A stretch of DNA of 64,000 nucleotides from Stappia indica (lineage in GTDB: Bacteria > Pseudomonadota > Alphaproteobacteria > Rhizobiales > Stappiaceae), in assembly GCF_020177335.1 (NCBI RefSeq), contig NZ_JAIVMG010000005.1, forward strand, positions 186,001 through 250,000, in the 5' to 3' direction. Of this stretch, positions 17,466 to 26,921 are shown piece after piece. The stretch's first letter is position 1; each line of letters begins with the position of its first letter. Made by a program: the position numbers and the translations under genes. Below the pieces are notes generated by a model. It did no database searches. It was not told the origin of the DNA and saw only the letters and a list, made by a program, of their open reading frames with translations.

Positions 17466-20400
17466 TTAATCCGGCGCCTTCTCCCACCATGCGCCCGGGT
17501 CGAACACCTGGCCGATTTCATCGATGCGCACCTGGCGCGCCCGGTCCCGGCGCAGGGTCGAGGCCCCGCGAGAGATATATTTGAACGGGTCCTGCTTGTC
17601 GGCATCACGGCTCTTCAGAGCACCCGCCTCGTGATGATCGCAAAGTATCAACTGACCACTCTCGGCGAATTTCACCACGCGGCAGAGCCGGCGCCCGTCC
17701 TCGCCCTCCAGCGCCACGCAGTCACCCTGCTGCAGGCTGAAAACCTTCTTCGCCGTCGGGTGCTCGGCACGCAAGGGCGAACACCACCCCGGCTGGTGCG
17801 CATCGAAGGTGGAGACCACCTCCGCCTTCCATTTGCCATCAAGCAACTGCCAGACGTCGTAGCGGTGATTGCTGTCGCCCTTGTAGCCCTTGTAGGCACG
17901 GCCATTGGCATCGCGGATCGGGATCGTTTTCAGCGGCTCGACCACCCGCACATGGCGGATGCCGGCGAATTTGTCGTCTTTCTCGATGAACCGCTGCACC
18001 GCCGCCTCGAAGGCCTTGCCTTCGGTGTCGCGCGTTGCCTCCCACAGCCGGTCGCGCAATTCCGAATGACCATGGGCGTTGCCGCGGATCGCCATCAGGT
18101 CCGCCGGCTTCTTGAAATGCGACAGCGGCACCCGCCGCACCACCAGATCGTTCCCCTTGGCGTCTTTTTCGCCGGTGTAGCCATAGGCGGTGTCGTTGTG
18201 CAGCTTGCCGGCGGTCTGGCCGCGCCCGTTGGCATAGCCGCCGCGCGACACGGTGCCATGATCGGGCTTGTGGCTGACGGTGGTGGCGCGCACCTTCTCG
18301 CGCAGCTCGTCACGGAAGGTCGGCCAGGGCGGCCGGACCTCGCGGGCAACCCGCTCCGCCCCCTCAGTTTCCGCCCGGGCGGAGGCCGAGGCCAGCTTCT
18401 GGATCAACGCCCGCGAGGTGCAAGCGATCACCGCCGCATCGATGGCATGGTGGCGATGGTCGAGCCGGTTCTTGGATTTCACCACCTCGGCGTGATTGTG
18501 GTCGTAGAGAAGATCGTTGAGGCCCCAGTTGCGGCGCAGCATCTCGGTCATGCGCCCGGGCAGCGCCCGTACCCGGCTGTGCTGACGGAACACCCCGTCA
18601 ATGCCCGCTTCCTCCGCCGGGTAGAGCGCCGCCAGATAGGTGAGCGCCAACCGCGACATGTATTGCATGTCGGTCACCTGCCGGGCGAGGAAGCCCTCCT
18701 CCTCGCCATGGCGTGTCATGGCATCCTCGGCGAAGCGCCATTGCTTGTTTTTCGGCAAGGTGGTGGCGCGGGCGAGGATCTCGTCATAGCGGCCCCGCCA
18801 CTGCGGCACCTCCGCCGGCGCGCGGTTGCGCTTTTCCCGGTTGCAGGGCTGGCAGCAGAGCAGTTTGTTGCCCTCGCCGTCATCCAGGGTTTTGGAATAG
18901 GGCAGGATATGATCCACATCGGCCTCGCCATTGAACAGCATGTTGCCGCTGATCGGCTTGCCGCAATAGATGCAGACCCGGTTGACCGGTTGGGGGTTGA
19001 GCTCTTCCCAGAGCTTCAGCCGCAAGCGGTTGTAGCCGGTATCGGGCTGCTTGTGGGTTTCGATCAGCTTCTCGGACCGCTCCTTCGCCGCCCTGGTATT
19101 CGCGCCGATCCGCTTGTTGACCTCCTGCCGCTTCTGCTCGTTCAGCTTCAACTCGCGCCCCAGCTCGATGGCGATGCGGTTCGGGCGGCCATGCTTGGCG
19201 ATGACGCCATTGACCACGCGGCGCAGTTGGTTGAGGGCAATATGCACCGTCGGATTGGTGATGCGGCCCATCACCTCGTCCCATTCCGGGGCCTTGGGGT
19301 CGGCCTTGCCGCCGGTGCCGGGGGGAATGTGCCGCTCCAGGATCTGCTGATACTTCGGCAAATCCTCCTCCGCCTCGCGGTTGGGATCGCCTTGCGAGTT
19401 GGTGCGGCCATAGACCCGGATCGCCGCCTCCGCCTCGGTGATGACGAAGCCGTTGTCGTCCACGCCTCGGGTCATTTCGTCGAGCAGTGAGGACAGCGCG
19501 GTCTCGCCCAGCCGACCGAAGCCCTCCGGCACAACGGTATCGGCAACAGCGCGGGCGTTATCAGCGGCAAGACCGCAGTCGGTGCGCAGCCAGACGATCA
19601 GCTCATCCCGGTCGCTCGCGGTGCGCAGCCGTTCCGTGATCTCCGCCTGGCGGGCCATCGGCAGCGCGCTCCAGTCATTGCCGAAACACTCCGGCCGCGA
19701 CAGGCGGAAATACACCACATCGCCATCAAGGCCCTAGCGGTTGTCGCTTTCCTTGTTGAAGCGGACCTCCTTGCCGAGCTTCAACTGGCGCCGCAGCTTG
19801 GAAAAGGGCGCATTGCCCTGTTTGTTGAGGCCGGTGCGCAGCAGCAGGACCAGCGCGTCGCGCTGCTCGGGCGTCAGCTTCCGGTGTTTCTGGTCCTCGC
19901 CGACGATTTCCAGCTCGTTGACCTCCTTCATCAGCCGGAAGGCCTGAAACAGCGGATGCGCCTTCGGCAGGCGGCTTTCCGCCGGGTTGTAGGAGCATCT
20001 GCCCGGGATCACCGGCCGCAAGGGCCGCTGGTGGAAGATCACCTCGCGCAGCTCCGCCACCAGCCCCTCGGTGAGAAGGTCGGCGTGAAACAGCCGCTGC
20101 CGGTCGCAGATGCGGTCGAACTCCCGCTCCAGAACGGCGCGCGAGGGGTAGAAATCATAGCCCTTGCCGTCGGCGGTCATGCGGGCGCGCACGGACAGGC
20201 CGGCGCGGCGGCGCATGTCGAGCCATTCGCCGAAGCTGCGGGCCTGGTCCTCCAGCATCCGCTCTTCCAGACGGGTCACGGCGGCGGCGATCTTGCCCTG
20301 CTCCGCATCGTTGCTGTCGGTCTTGCGGTTGGACTTGAAGCCGCGCCGCTGATTGAGCTGAAACAGCACCCGCCCCAGCTCATGCGGCGTCAAGGCATGG

Positions 20401-20783
20401 TCGAGCGCGCGGGCGCGCAAGGCATGGACGGAGGCGTCCAGATCGCCGCCCTTGCCGTCGGAGGTCTCCTTCAGCAACCGAGCCCGCGCCTCGGGCTCCG
20501 CCGGCATCAGGCCGCTTTCGGTCAGAAGGTCAAGCAACCGGGCGCGGCGCTTCAGATAGCGGTCGCGGCGGCGGCGCATGCCGCGCGCCTCGCGCCGGGC
20601 CACCGCCAGCGAGGCCTTCGACTGCGGGTCACGGCCAGCCATTTCCGCCTGCGAGAAGATCCGCACGCCGATGTCGACAATGCGCCCCTCCTCCCGCGCG
20701 CCGGGCTCGCCCGTGGTTTCGATCAGGCACCAGCCCAGCGAGTTGGTTCCAAGGTCGAGGCCCAGAGTGGTAATTTTCGTCAT
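17466..20783 (-). pseudogene. cas9: cas9 (type II-C) interrupted by in-frame TAG at codon 350
   Basis: Cas9 is the RNA-guided DNA nuclease. ATG 20783 is used because the RuvC-I motif LGLDLGTNSLGW begins five residues later with Asp10, and a GGGGGATG-like ribosome site precedes it. The Arg-rich bridge helix (RREARGMRRRRDRYLKRRAR) follows. At 19736-19734 an amber TAG replaces codon 350; the same frame then continues as GLDGD to a TAA at 17466, giving 1105 positions, a normal II-C size. RuvC-II (IAIELGRELK, Glu about 540), HNH (DVDHILPYSK, His about 625) and RuvC-III (HHAIDA, about 780) are all intact. A GTG at 19718 could restart a C-terminal half. One base change explains the lesion. Confidence 0.93.
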
Positions 20784-20811
20784 CCCATCCCCCAGATTGC
20801 TCACGGCAGGA

Positions 20812-20840
20812 TTGACAAAAACGACGCCATGTACAATATT
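20812..20840 (+). promoter_or_regulatory. Putative tracrRNA promoter
   Basis: TTGACA (20812-20817) is a consensus -35. With spacing 16-17 the -10 would be CAATAT or AATATT at 20834-20840, placing the start near 20847, exactly at the anti-repeat. It lies in the short divergent gap before cas9. Confidence 0.65.
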
Positions 20841-20924
20841 GGTTGCGTTCAGAAAACGCAGTCCAGCCGTTAACAAGCTGAGATATGCACCAGATAAGGT
20901 CAGCGCTCCGGCGCTGGCTTTTTT
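20841..20924 (+). ncRNA. tracrRNA of the type II-C system
   Basis: The 14 bases TTCAGAAAACGCAG (20848-20861) are the exact complement of the middle of the CRISPR repeat, and the flanks pair partly with the repeat's 5' third. A tail follows, ending in CAGCGC (20901-20906), loop TCCG, GCGCTG (20911-20916) and six T (20919-20924), a strong terminator. It is transcribed divergently from cas9. It should pair with pre-crRNA for Cas9 loading and RNase III cleavage. Ends are estimated from the promoter and terminator, so the start may be some bases off. Confidence 0.88.
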
Positions 20925-20956
20925 GGTTTCCGGCGCCCCCTGCTGCCCCTAGCTCC

Positions 20957-21853
20957 TTAGGCGTCCTGATAGCGCTCCACGTAGCGTTCGAAGGTCTCGA
21001 CCAGTGCGGCACATTCGCCGCTCAGCTTGTCGCCAAGGGGCTTGATGATCGAATACTCGAAGCGCTCAATGACCTCGATCGGCCGGACAATGCCGCCCAT
21101 GCGCGCGTGATCTTCGGCGGTGAAGGCATCGATGATGCCAACGCCGATGCCGCGCAGCACCAGCGCGGAGACGATATGCGACAGGTAGGATTTCATCTTC
21201 GGCAGTGGCGGGTGGCGCATCTTGGCGAACAGCCGGTCGAAGGTCCGCCCGGACATGGTGGAATCGACGAAGCCGACGAAATCGAGCCCTGACAGATCGC
21301 GCAGGCGGATCACCTGCCGCGCGCCCAGCGGATGATCCGGCGGGGCAATAAAGCGGAAGGGCACGGATCCGCTGCGGATCACGTCGATTTCGAACTTGTG
21401 CTGGCTCGGAATGCCAAAGCCGATCTGACACTGGCGCAGTGCCACCTGCCGCACCACTGGCAGGGTCGTCATCGACAGGAACTCGGCGCGAAATTCCGGC
21501 CGTTCCGCCAGCATCAAGGCGACCACCTCGGGAAGCGCGGACTGGGCGATGGCCGGTGCCGCGGCAATCGTCAGGGTCGCCCGGTGCCCCTGCTTGATCT
21601 GTGCCGCCGCCCGTTCGATCTGGGTCAGGCCGACGAAGCTGCGCTCGACCTCGGTCCAGAGTTCGTGCGCCTCGCGGGTGGCGACGACACGGCCGCCGTA
21701 GCGGCGAAACAAGGACAACTCAAGCCGCTCCTCAAGGTCGCGGATCAAGCGGCTGACCGCCGGCTGAGAGACCGCCAATTCCTCGGCGGCTGCGGAGACC
21801 GTGCCGGTGCGCATGACGGCCTGAAACGCCTCGAGTGAACGTTGCGACAGCAT
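20957..21853 (-). CDS. LysR-family transcriptional regulator
   Basis: A 298-residue regulator. The N-terminal winged helix-turn-helix reads SLEAFQAVMRTGTVSAAAEE then LAVSQPAVSRLIRDLEERL. A periplasmic-binding-like effector domain covers about residues 90-295. It diverges from the FAD-oxidase operon starting at 21955, with inverted repeats in the 101-base gap, so it probably controls that operon and itself in response to an amino acid or amine. The effector cannot be read from sequence. Confidence 0.92.
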   Translation of the reverse strand: MLSQRSLEAFQAVMRTGTVSAAAEELAVSQPAVSRLIRDLEERLELSLFRRYGGRVVATREAHELWTEVERSFVGLTQIERAAAQIKQGHRATLTIAAAPAIAQSALPEVVALMLAERPEFRAEFLSMTTLPVVRQVALRQCQIGFGIPSQHKFEIDVIRSGSVPFRFIAPPDHPLGARQVIRLRDLSGLDFVGFVDSTMSGRTFDRLFAKMRHPPLPKMKSYLSHIVSALVLRGIGVGIIDAFTAEDHARMGGIVRPIEVIERFEYSIIKPLGDKLSGECAALVETFERYVERYQDA

Positions 21854-21878
21854 TTTCGCTATAACATTTCCGTATGTG

Positions 21879-21904
21879 TAACGAAGGAAACGGTATTTGC
21901 GTTA
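21879..21904. promoter_or_regulatory. Candidate LysR-type operator
   Basis: TAACG (21879-21883) and CGTTA (21900-21904) form an inverted repeat, and TTTCC/GGAAA lies around the same centre (21867-21890). The site is between the LysR start and the GTG of the oxidase operon, the usual place for a LysR activator site. No DNA-binding evidence exists. Confidence 0.45.
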
Positions 21905-21954
21905 TATCCACAGCCTGCCCACTGTGACAAGCTGACACATGTCGGGAGAGCACT

Positions 21955-23250
21955 GTGAGCGGGATGGAAGAGCGGTCGGCGCTGCCGGAAAAGAGCCAGG
22001 TCGTCATTATTGGCGGCGGAATCGTCGGCGTCTGCACGGCGCTTTATCTTGCCGAAAAAGGCATTCCGGTCGTCCTGTGCGAAAAGGGCCGGATTGCGGC
22101 CGAGCAGTCCTCGCGAAACTGGGGCTGGATCCGCAAGGCGGGACGCGATTCCCGCGAGCTGCAACTGATGATCGAGAGCGCCAGGCTGTGGCGCGAGATC
22201 GCCCCCCGGCTCGGCGAGGACATCGGCTATGGCATTCGCGGCACCACCTATCTCGCCGGTAACGCGGCCGAGCTTGCCCGGCACGAGGCCTGGCTGACGG
22301 AAAACGCCGCCTTCGATCATGGCGCGCGACTGCTTTCCCCCCGAGAGACCGACGATCTTCTGAAGCGCGACGACCGCCGCTTCGCCGGCGCCCTGCACAC
22401 GCCCTCCGACGCGACCGCCGAGCCGGCGCTTGCGGTTCCGGCGATGGCGCGCCTTGCCGCGCGCTGCGGCGCGGTGATCCTGGAAGGCTGCGCGGTGCGG
22501 TCGGTGGAGCGCCTGGGCGGACGGGTCAGCAGTGTCGTCACCGAGCGGGGCGAGATCGCCTGCGAGACAGTGGTTCTCGCCGGCGGCGCCTGGTCGCGGA
22601 CCTTTCTGGAAAACCTTGATATTTTCCTGCCGCAACTGGCGATCAAATCCTCGGTGCTGCGCACCGCGCCGGCGCCGGAAATCATCGCCGGCACCGTGGG
22701 GGCGACCAAGGCGTCGCTGCGGCGGCGGGCCGATGGCGGCTACACCATCGCCCGCTCGGGCGCGGCGGAATTCCAGATCATCCCCGCCGCCTTTCGGCAC
22801 CTGCGCGCCTTCCTGCCGGTGATCGCCGACCGCTGGCGCATCCTGAAGATCCGCGTTGGCGGCGAGTTCTTCGGCCCGCTCGGACGGCACCGCTGGCAGG
22901 CCGACGAGGTCACCCCGTTTGAACAGGTCCGGGTGCTCGATCCGGCACCGGATCAGGCGCTGCTGGCCTCCGTGCTGGCCGCCGCCAAGGCGCTGCATCC
23001 CCGGCTTGAGGGCATCGAGGTCGCGGAGACCTGGGGCAGCTTCATCGACGTGATGCCCGACGAGATCCCGGTGATCGACGAGCCGGCCGGCTGGCCCGGA
23101 CTGGTGATCGCCACCGGGCTCTCCGGCCATGGCTTCGGCATCGGCCCCGGGGTGGCCAAGCTCGTTGTCCAGCACATCGAGGGTCAAGAACCGCTGGTCG
23201 ACATGGCCCCCTTCGCCCTCGCCCGCTTCGGCAGGAAGGTTGCCGCATGA
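21955..23250 (+). CDS. FAD-dependent amine/D-amino-acid oxidoreductase, DadA-like
   Basis: A 431-residue flavoprotein of the DAO fold. The GTG start at 21955 is chosen because GGGAGAG ends five bases before it; ATG 21964 is an alternative. The FAD Rossmann motif is VVIIGGGIVGVCTALYLAEK with the following acidic residue in LCEKG. SSRNWGWIRKAGRDSREL is a hallmark of a proteobacterial subgroup often found beside peptide or amino-acid importers. The late ATGLSGHGFGIGPGVAKLV segment contacts FAD. It likely oxidises an imported amino acid or N-substituted derivative. It overlaps a second, related oxidase by four bases. Confidence 0.85.
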   Translation: MSGMEERSALPEKSQVVIIGGGIVGVCTALYLAEKGIPVVLCEKGRIAAEQSSRNWGWIRKAGRDSRELQLMIESARLWREIAPRLGEDIGYGIRGTTYLAGNAAELARHEAWLTENAAFDHGARLLSPRETDDLLKRDDRRFAGALHTPSDATAEPALAVPAMARLAARCGAVILEGCAVRSVERLGGRVSSVVTERGEIACETVVLAGGAWSRTFLENLDIFLPQLAIKSSVLRTAPAPEIIAGTVGATKASLRRRADGGYTIARSGAAEFQIIPAAFRHLRAFLPVIADRWRILKIRVGGEFFGPLGRHRWQADEVTPFEQVRVLDPAPDQALLASVLAAAKALHPRLEGIEVAETWGSFIDVMPDEIPVIDEPAGWPGLVIATGLSGHGFGIGPGVAKLVVQHIEGQEPLVDMAPFALARFGRKVAA

Positions 23251-24425
23251 CCGGCGCGCCCCTCCCCGCACCGGATGTGCTCGTCATCGGCGCCGGGATC
23301 ACCGGGACCGCTGCGGCGCTGGAGCTGGCGGAAAGCGGCGCAAGGGTCGAACTGATCGACCGCTATGGCCCGGCGGCGATGGCCTCTGGCTGGACGCTGG
23401 CCGGGGTGCGCCAGTCTGGGCGCCACCCGGCGGAACTGCCGCTGGCGCGTAGCGCCGTCGCCCTGTGGCCGGAGCTCGACGAACGGCTCGGCGCGGAGAC
23501 CGGCTATCGCCGCTCCGGCAATCTGCGGCTGGCACGCAATGCGGCAGAGGCCGAGACCATCCGGGCGCTGGTCGCCGACCAGTCTGCCGCAGGCCTCGAT
23601 CTGCGCTATCTTGCGGACCTCGCCGCGATCCGCGAGATCGCCCCGCCCCTGTCCGACGAGGTGATCGCAGCGTCCTTCTGCCTGACCGATGGGCATGCGG
23701 ACCCGGTCGCCACCGTCTCCGCCTATGCCCGGCGGGCCGGCGATCAAGGCGCGGTGCTGTCCTTCGGCGAGACCGTCCGCCATTTCGAGACCCAAGGCGG
23801 GCGCATCACCCGTGTCGTCACCGACCGGCGCGCGCTTGCCCCCGGAGCGGTGCTGCTTGCCGCCGGCTTCCTGGCGAACGACCTTCTGGCTCCGCTCGGC
23901 GTGCGCCTCCCCTTGCGCCGACCGATGGTCACGGTGCTCAGAAGCGCGCCCATCGCTCCCCTTCTCGCCCCGGTGCTCGGCGTTGCCAATGCGGATATGG
24001 CGGCCCGGCAGGAACTCACCGGACGATTGCGGGTGACGAGCGGCGCGGAGGACTGGGCCGGCGGCCTGGTCGAGCGCGCCGGCGTTCCGGCCATCCGCCC
24101 CCGCATACGTTCGGTTCAGGCGACCATCGACAAGGTGCGCCGCGTGCTTCCGGCCTTTGCCGAGGCGGAGCTGGAAGACGTCTGGGCCGGCGCCCTCGAC
24201 CTCACGCCGGACGCCCTTCCCGTCATCGACCGGGTGCCGGGGGTTGAAAATCTCGTCGTCGCCGCTGGCTTCTCCGGGCACGGCTTCGGCATCGGCCCGG
24301 TGACGGGGCCGATGGCCGCGCGGCTCGCCATTGGGGAGGAACCGGACGACCGGCTTGCCTCCTTCCGCTTCGACCGGTTCGCCGATGGCGCCGTCGCCAC
24401 TGCCCCCCTCACCCTGCACGGATAA
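23247..24425 (+). CDS. Second FAD-dependent oxidoreductase, DAO family
   Basis: A 392-residue paralogous flavoprotein. FAD binding is seen in VLVIGAGITGTAAALELAES with Asp in VELIDRYG, and the C-terminal AAGFSGHGFGIGPVTG stretch matches its neighbour. The N-terminal substrate loop differs (AAMASGWTLAGVRQSGRHPA), so the two enzymes probably differ in substrate or act as two subunits of a heteromeric oxidase. The ATG overlaps the preceding stop (ATGA), and an SDR gene follows after ten bases. Confidence 0.85.
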   Translation: MTGAPLPAPDVLVIGAGITGTAAALELAESGARVELIDRYGPAAMASGWTLAGVRQSGRHPAELPLARSAVALWPELDERLGAETGYRRSGNLRLARNAAEAETIRALVADQSAAGLDLRYLADLAAIREIAPPLSDEVIAASFCLTDGHADPVATVSAYARRAGDQGAVLSFGETVRHFETQGGRITRVVTDRRALAPGAVLLAAGFLANDLLAPLGVRLPLRRPMVTVLRSAPIAPLLAPVLGVANADMAARQELTGRLRVTSGAEDWAGGLVERAGVPAIRPRIRSVQATIDKVRRVLPAFAEAELEDVWAGALDLTPDALPVIDRVPGVENLVVAAGFSGHGFGIGPVTGPMAARLAIGEEPDDRLASFRFDRFADGAVATAPLTLHG

Positions 24426-24435
24426 GGAGAGCCCA

Positions 24436-25152
24436 TTGCTCAACCCCGAAGGTCGCGTCATCATGGTTTCCGGAGCGAGCCGGGGGATCGGTCTCGCCAT
24501 TGCCCGAACGCTTCTTGCCAAGGGCTATGCTGTCAGCGCCGGCGCGCGAGACCCGGAACGGGTGCAAGCCGGCCTGAAAGGGGCACCCGGGGGGGACAAG
24601 CTTCTGTGCGCACGCTATGACGCGGCCGACCGGGCCAGCCACGAAGCCTGGCTCGGCGCCACGCTCGACCGGTTCGGCCGGCTCGACGGGCTGGTCAACA
24701 ATGCCGGCACCTCCAACACATTCTCGATCGAGGAAGGCGAGGAAGCGGAGCTGGATGCGCTCTGGGCGATCAACGTCAAGGGGCCGCTGTTCCTGACCCG
24801 GATCTGCCTGCCGCATCTGAAGGCGGCCGGCAATGGCCGGGTGATCAACGTCGCCTCGCTCTCCGGCAAGAGGGTGCGCAACGAGAACATCGCCTACAAC
24901 ATGACCAAGCACGCGGTGATGGCGCTGACCCATGGCACCCGCCGCATCGGCTGGGATCATGGCGTGCGCGCCACGGCGATCTGCCCGAGCTTCGTTGCCA
25001 CCGACCTGACCGACGGGGTCACCAAGATCAGCCGCGAGGCGATGATCGACCCGGAGGATTTCGCGGAAATAACCGCCCTGGCACTGGCCCTGCCGAATAC
25101 GGCAGCCATGGCGGAAATGCTGGTGAATTGCCGGCTGGAGGACACGCTTTAG
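24436..25152 (+). CDS. Short-chain dehydrogenase/reductase
   Basis: A 238-residue classical SDR. TTG 24436 is used because AAGGAGA lies five bases upstream and it leads straight into the nucleotide-binding motif VSGASRGIGLAIARTLL. The NNAG motif is at about residue 88, Ser in INVASLSG at about 139 and the catalytic pair in AYNMTK at about 153-157. It would oxidise or reduce a carbonyl/alcohol in the pathway begun by the two oxidases. The cofactor preference is not obvious. Confidence 0.85.
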   Translation: MLNPEGRVIMVSGASRGIGLAIARTLLAKGYAVSAGARDPERVQAGLKGAPGGDKLLCARYDAADRASHEAWLGATLDRFGRLDGLVNNAGTSNTFSIEEGEEAELDALWAINVKGPLFLTRICLPHLKAAGNGRVINVASLSGKRVRNENIAYNMTKHAVMALTHGTRRIGWDHGVRATAICPSFVATDLTDGVTKISREAMIDPEDFAEITALALALPNTAAMAEMLVNCRLEDTL

Positions 25153-25226
25153 AACCCAGACAATAGGGAACGGCGTGAACCTGGGTCATCCATAAAAAAA
25201 GAACCAACCGACCAGAGGACGAAAAC

Positions 25227-26768
25227 ATGAAAGCAAGGATGGGAATTGCGCTGGCGGGACTGCTGGTGGCGGGCAATGCCTTTGCCGCCGGCACCACGCT
25301 GAATGTGGGCATGGGCAGCGCCGACGCCGGCAAGCTCGACCCGCATGTTGCCACCTCGACCCCGGACAAGGGGCTATTGCACTGGATGTTCAGCGGCCTG
25401 GTGCGGATCAAGCCGGGCGAAGCCAGCCCGGAGTTCATCGAGCCGGACATCGCCAAGAGCTGGACCACCTCCGACGACGGGCTGACCTGGACCTTTTCCC
25501 TGCGCGACGACGTGGAATGCCACGGTGACTACGGCAAGATCGATGCGGAGGATGTGGTCTATTCGCTGAAACGGTCGGCCAATCCGGAGGTCTCCGCCTT
25601 CGCCAAGGACTACACCGCCTTTGACAGCATCGAGGCGACCGGTCCGCTCGAGGTGACGATCAAGCTGAAGAACACCGTGCCGAGCCTGCTTGGCCTGCTG
25701 GTGCCCTATCACGGCGGCAACATCGTCTGCAAGGATGCGGTCGAGGCGCTTGGCGAGGAGTATCAGCGCACGCCGATCGGCACCGGTCCCTTCATGTTCG
25801 CCGAGTATCAGCCGCAGCAATACGTCAAGCTGGTCGCCAATCCGGAGTATTATCGCGGCGAGCCGAAGATCAAGGAAATCTACTACCGCTACATTCCCTC
25901 CGATTCCTCGCGCGACCTTGCCTTCCAGGCCGGCGAGATCGACATGATCTACGGCAAACAGGAACAGACCTGGGTCGAGCGGATCCAGAAAGTCCCCGGC
26001 ACCAAGGTCACGGTGATGAAGCCGGGCGAAATGTCCGTCATCCATCTCAACATGACCATGCCGCCGCTGGACGATGTGCGGGTGCGCCGGGCCGTCGCCC
26101 ATGCCATCAACCGGGATGCGATGGTGCAGTTCAAGGGACCGGACGTCACGCTGGCCGCGCTTTCGCCGGTGCCGGAGGGCCATCTTGGCTTCACCGCCGA
26201 CGTGCCGACCTATGAGTATTCCATCGACAAGGCCAAGGCGCTGCTGGCCGAAGCCGGTCATCCGGACGGGGTGACGATCAAGGCGATCCACACCACCCTG
26301 CCCGGCATGCTCTCGACCATGGAAGCGGTCCAGGCGCTCTTGCGCGAAGCCGGCATCACCCTGGAGATCGAGACCGTCGAACACGCCACCTTCCATGAGC
26401 AGATCCGCAAGGACATGAGCCAGGTCACCCACTATGCGGCGGCCCGGTTCCCGGTGGCCGACGTCTACCTCTCCCAGTTCTTCCATTCGGATGCCACGGT
26501 CGGCACCGAGACGGCCATTGCCAACTTCTCGCATTGCGCTGTTGCCGATGCGGAGATCGCGGCGGCCCGCGTCGAAACCGATCCGGCCAAGCAGCTCGCC
26601 CTGTGGGCCACCGCCCAGCAGAAGATCATGGACGAGGTCTGTGCCGTTCCGGTGGTGCAGAGCATGCAGCTCTGGGCCTGGAAGGACACGCTCGACCTCG
26701 GCGTCACCGTCAACGGATCGCTGAACCTCAGCCCGCCCGTCACCGAGCAAGCCGCCTTCTCCGAGTAA
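25227..26768 (+). CDS. Periplasmic binding protein, DppA/OppA family (SBP_bac_5)
   Basis: A 513-residue family-5 binding protein with a signal peptide (MKARMGIALAGLLVAGNAFA). Family features are GLLHWMFSGLVRI, TWTFSLRDDVECHGD, DVVYSLKRS and RRAVAHAINRDAMVQ. AGAGGA lies nine bases before the start. It captures a di/oligopeptide, opine or similar amino compound in the periplasm for the downstream permeases. The location right after amino-acid oxidases supports an amino-compound ligand. Two GC-rich hairpins follow the stop. Confidence 0.9.
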   Translation: MKARMGIALAGLLVAGNAFAAGTTLNVGMGSADAGKLDPHVATSTPDKGLLHWMFSGLVRIKPGEASPEFIEPDIAKSWTTSDDGLTWTFSLRDDVECHGDYGKIDAEDVVYSLKRSANPEVSAFAKDYTAFDSIEATGPLEVTIKLKNTVPSLLGLLVPYHGGNIVCKDAVEALGEEYQRTPIGTGPFMFAEYQPQQYVKLVANPEYYRGEPKIKEIYYRYIPSDSSRDLAFQAGEIDMIYGKQEQTWVERIQKVPGTKVTVMKPGEMSVIHLNMTMPPLDDVRVRRAVAHAINRDAMVQFKGPDVTLAALSPVPEGHLGFTADVPTYEYSIDKAKALLAEAGHPDGVTIKAIHTTLPGMLSTMEAVQALLREAGITLEIETVEHATFHEQIRKDMSQVTHYAAARFPVADVYLSQFFHSDATVGTETAIANFSHCAVADAEIAAARVETDPAKQLALWATAQQKIMDEVCAVPVVQSMQLWAWKDTLDLGVTVNGSLNLSPPVTEQAAFSE

Positions 26769-26788
26769 TCGGACCGCGCATGGCCGGC

Positions 26789-26901
26789 GCCGGGGTCGCG
26801 ACACGGCGGCCCCGGCATGTGACGACGCATCGCCCTTCCGGGGGCGGCACTCATCCGCCGTGCGGCGGACCTTTCGTCCTGGCGACAGGGTCCGCCGCAC
26901 G
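26789..26901 (+). promoter_or_regulatory. Two strong stem-loops between binding-protein and permease genes
   Basis: The first is GCCGGGG (26789-26795) with CCCCGGC (26810-26816). The second is a perfect 13-bp stem, 26859-26871 with 26889-26901, around a 17-base loop. Neither has a T run. Together they occupy most of the 153-base gap and probably stabilise the upstream mRNA, setting binding protein above permease. Confidence 0.65.
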
Positions 26902-26921
26902 CGACAGGGGCGCGCTTACCC

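Noticed and set aside
17406-19490. Long plus-strand open frame of 694 codons opposite cas9
   Set aside because: It lies antisense to cas9, has low-complexity Arg/His/Val-rich composition typical of shadow frames in GC-rich DNA, and shows no family motif.
19734-20876. Cas9 N-terminal product starting at 20876
   Set aside because: The first 31 codons would overlap the tracrRNA and its promoter and add non-Cas9 sequence; ATG 20783 has a ribosome site and places the RuvC-I Asp at residue 10.
15873-20924. Prophage or insertion element as cause of cas gene damage
   Set aside because: No transposase, integrase, inverted terminal repeats or target duplications were seen; both lesions are single-base changes.
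25153-25226. ACCCAG/CTGGGT inverted repeat before the peptide-type binding-protein gene
   Set aside because: Six-base arms about 20 bases apart with no T run; too weak to call a terminator or operator.
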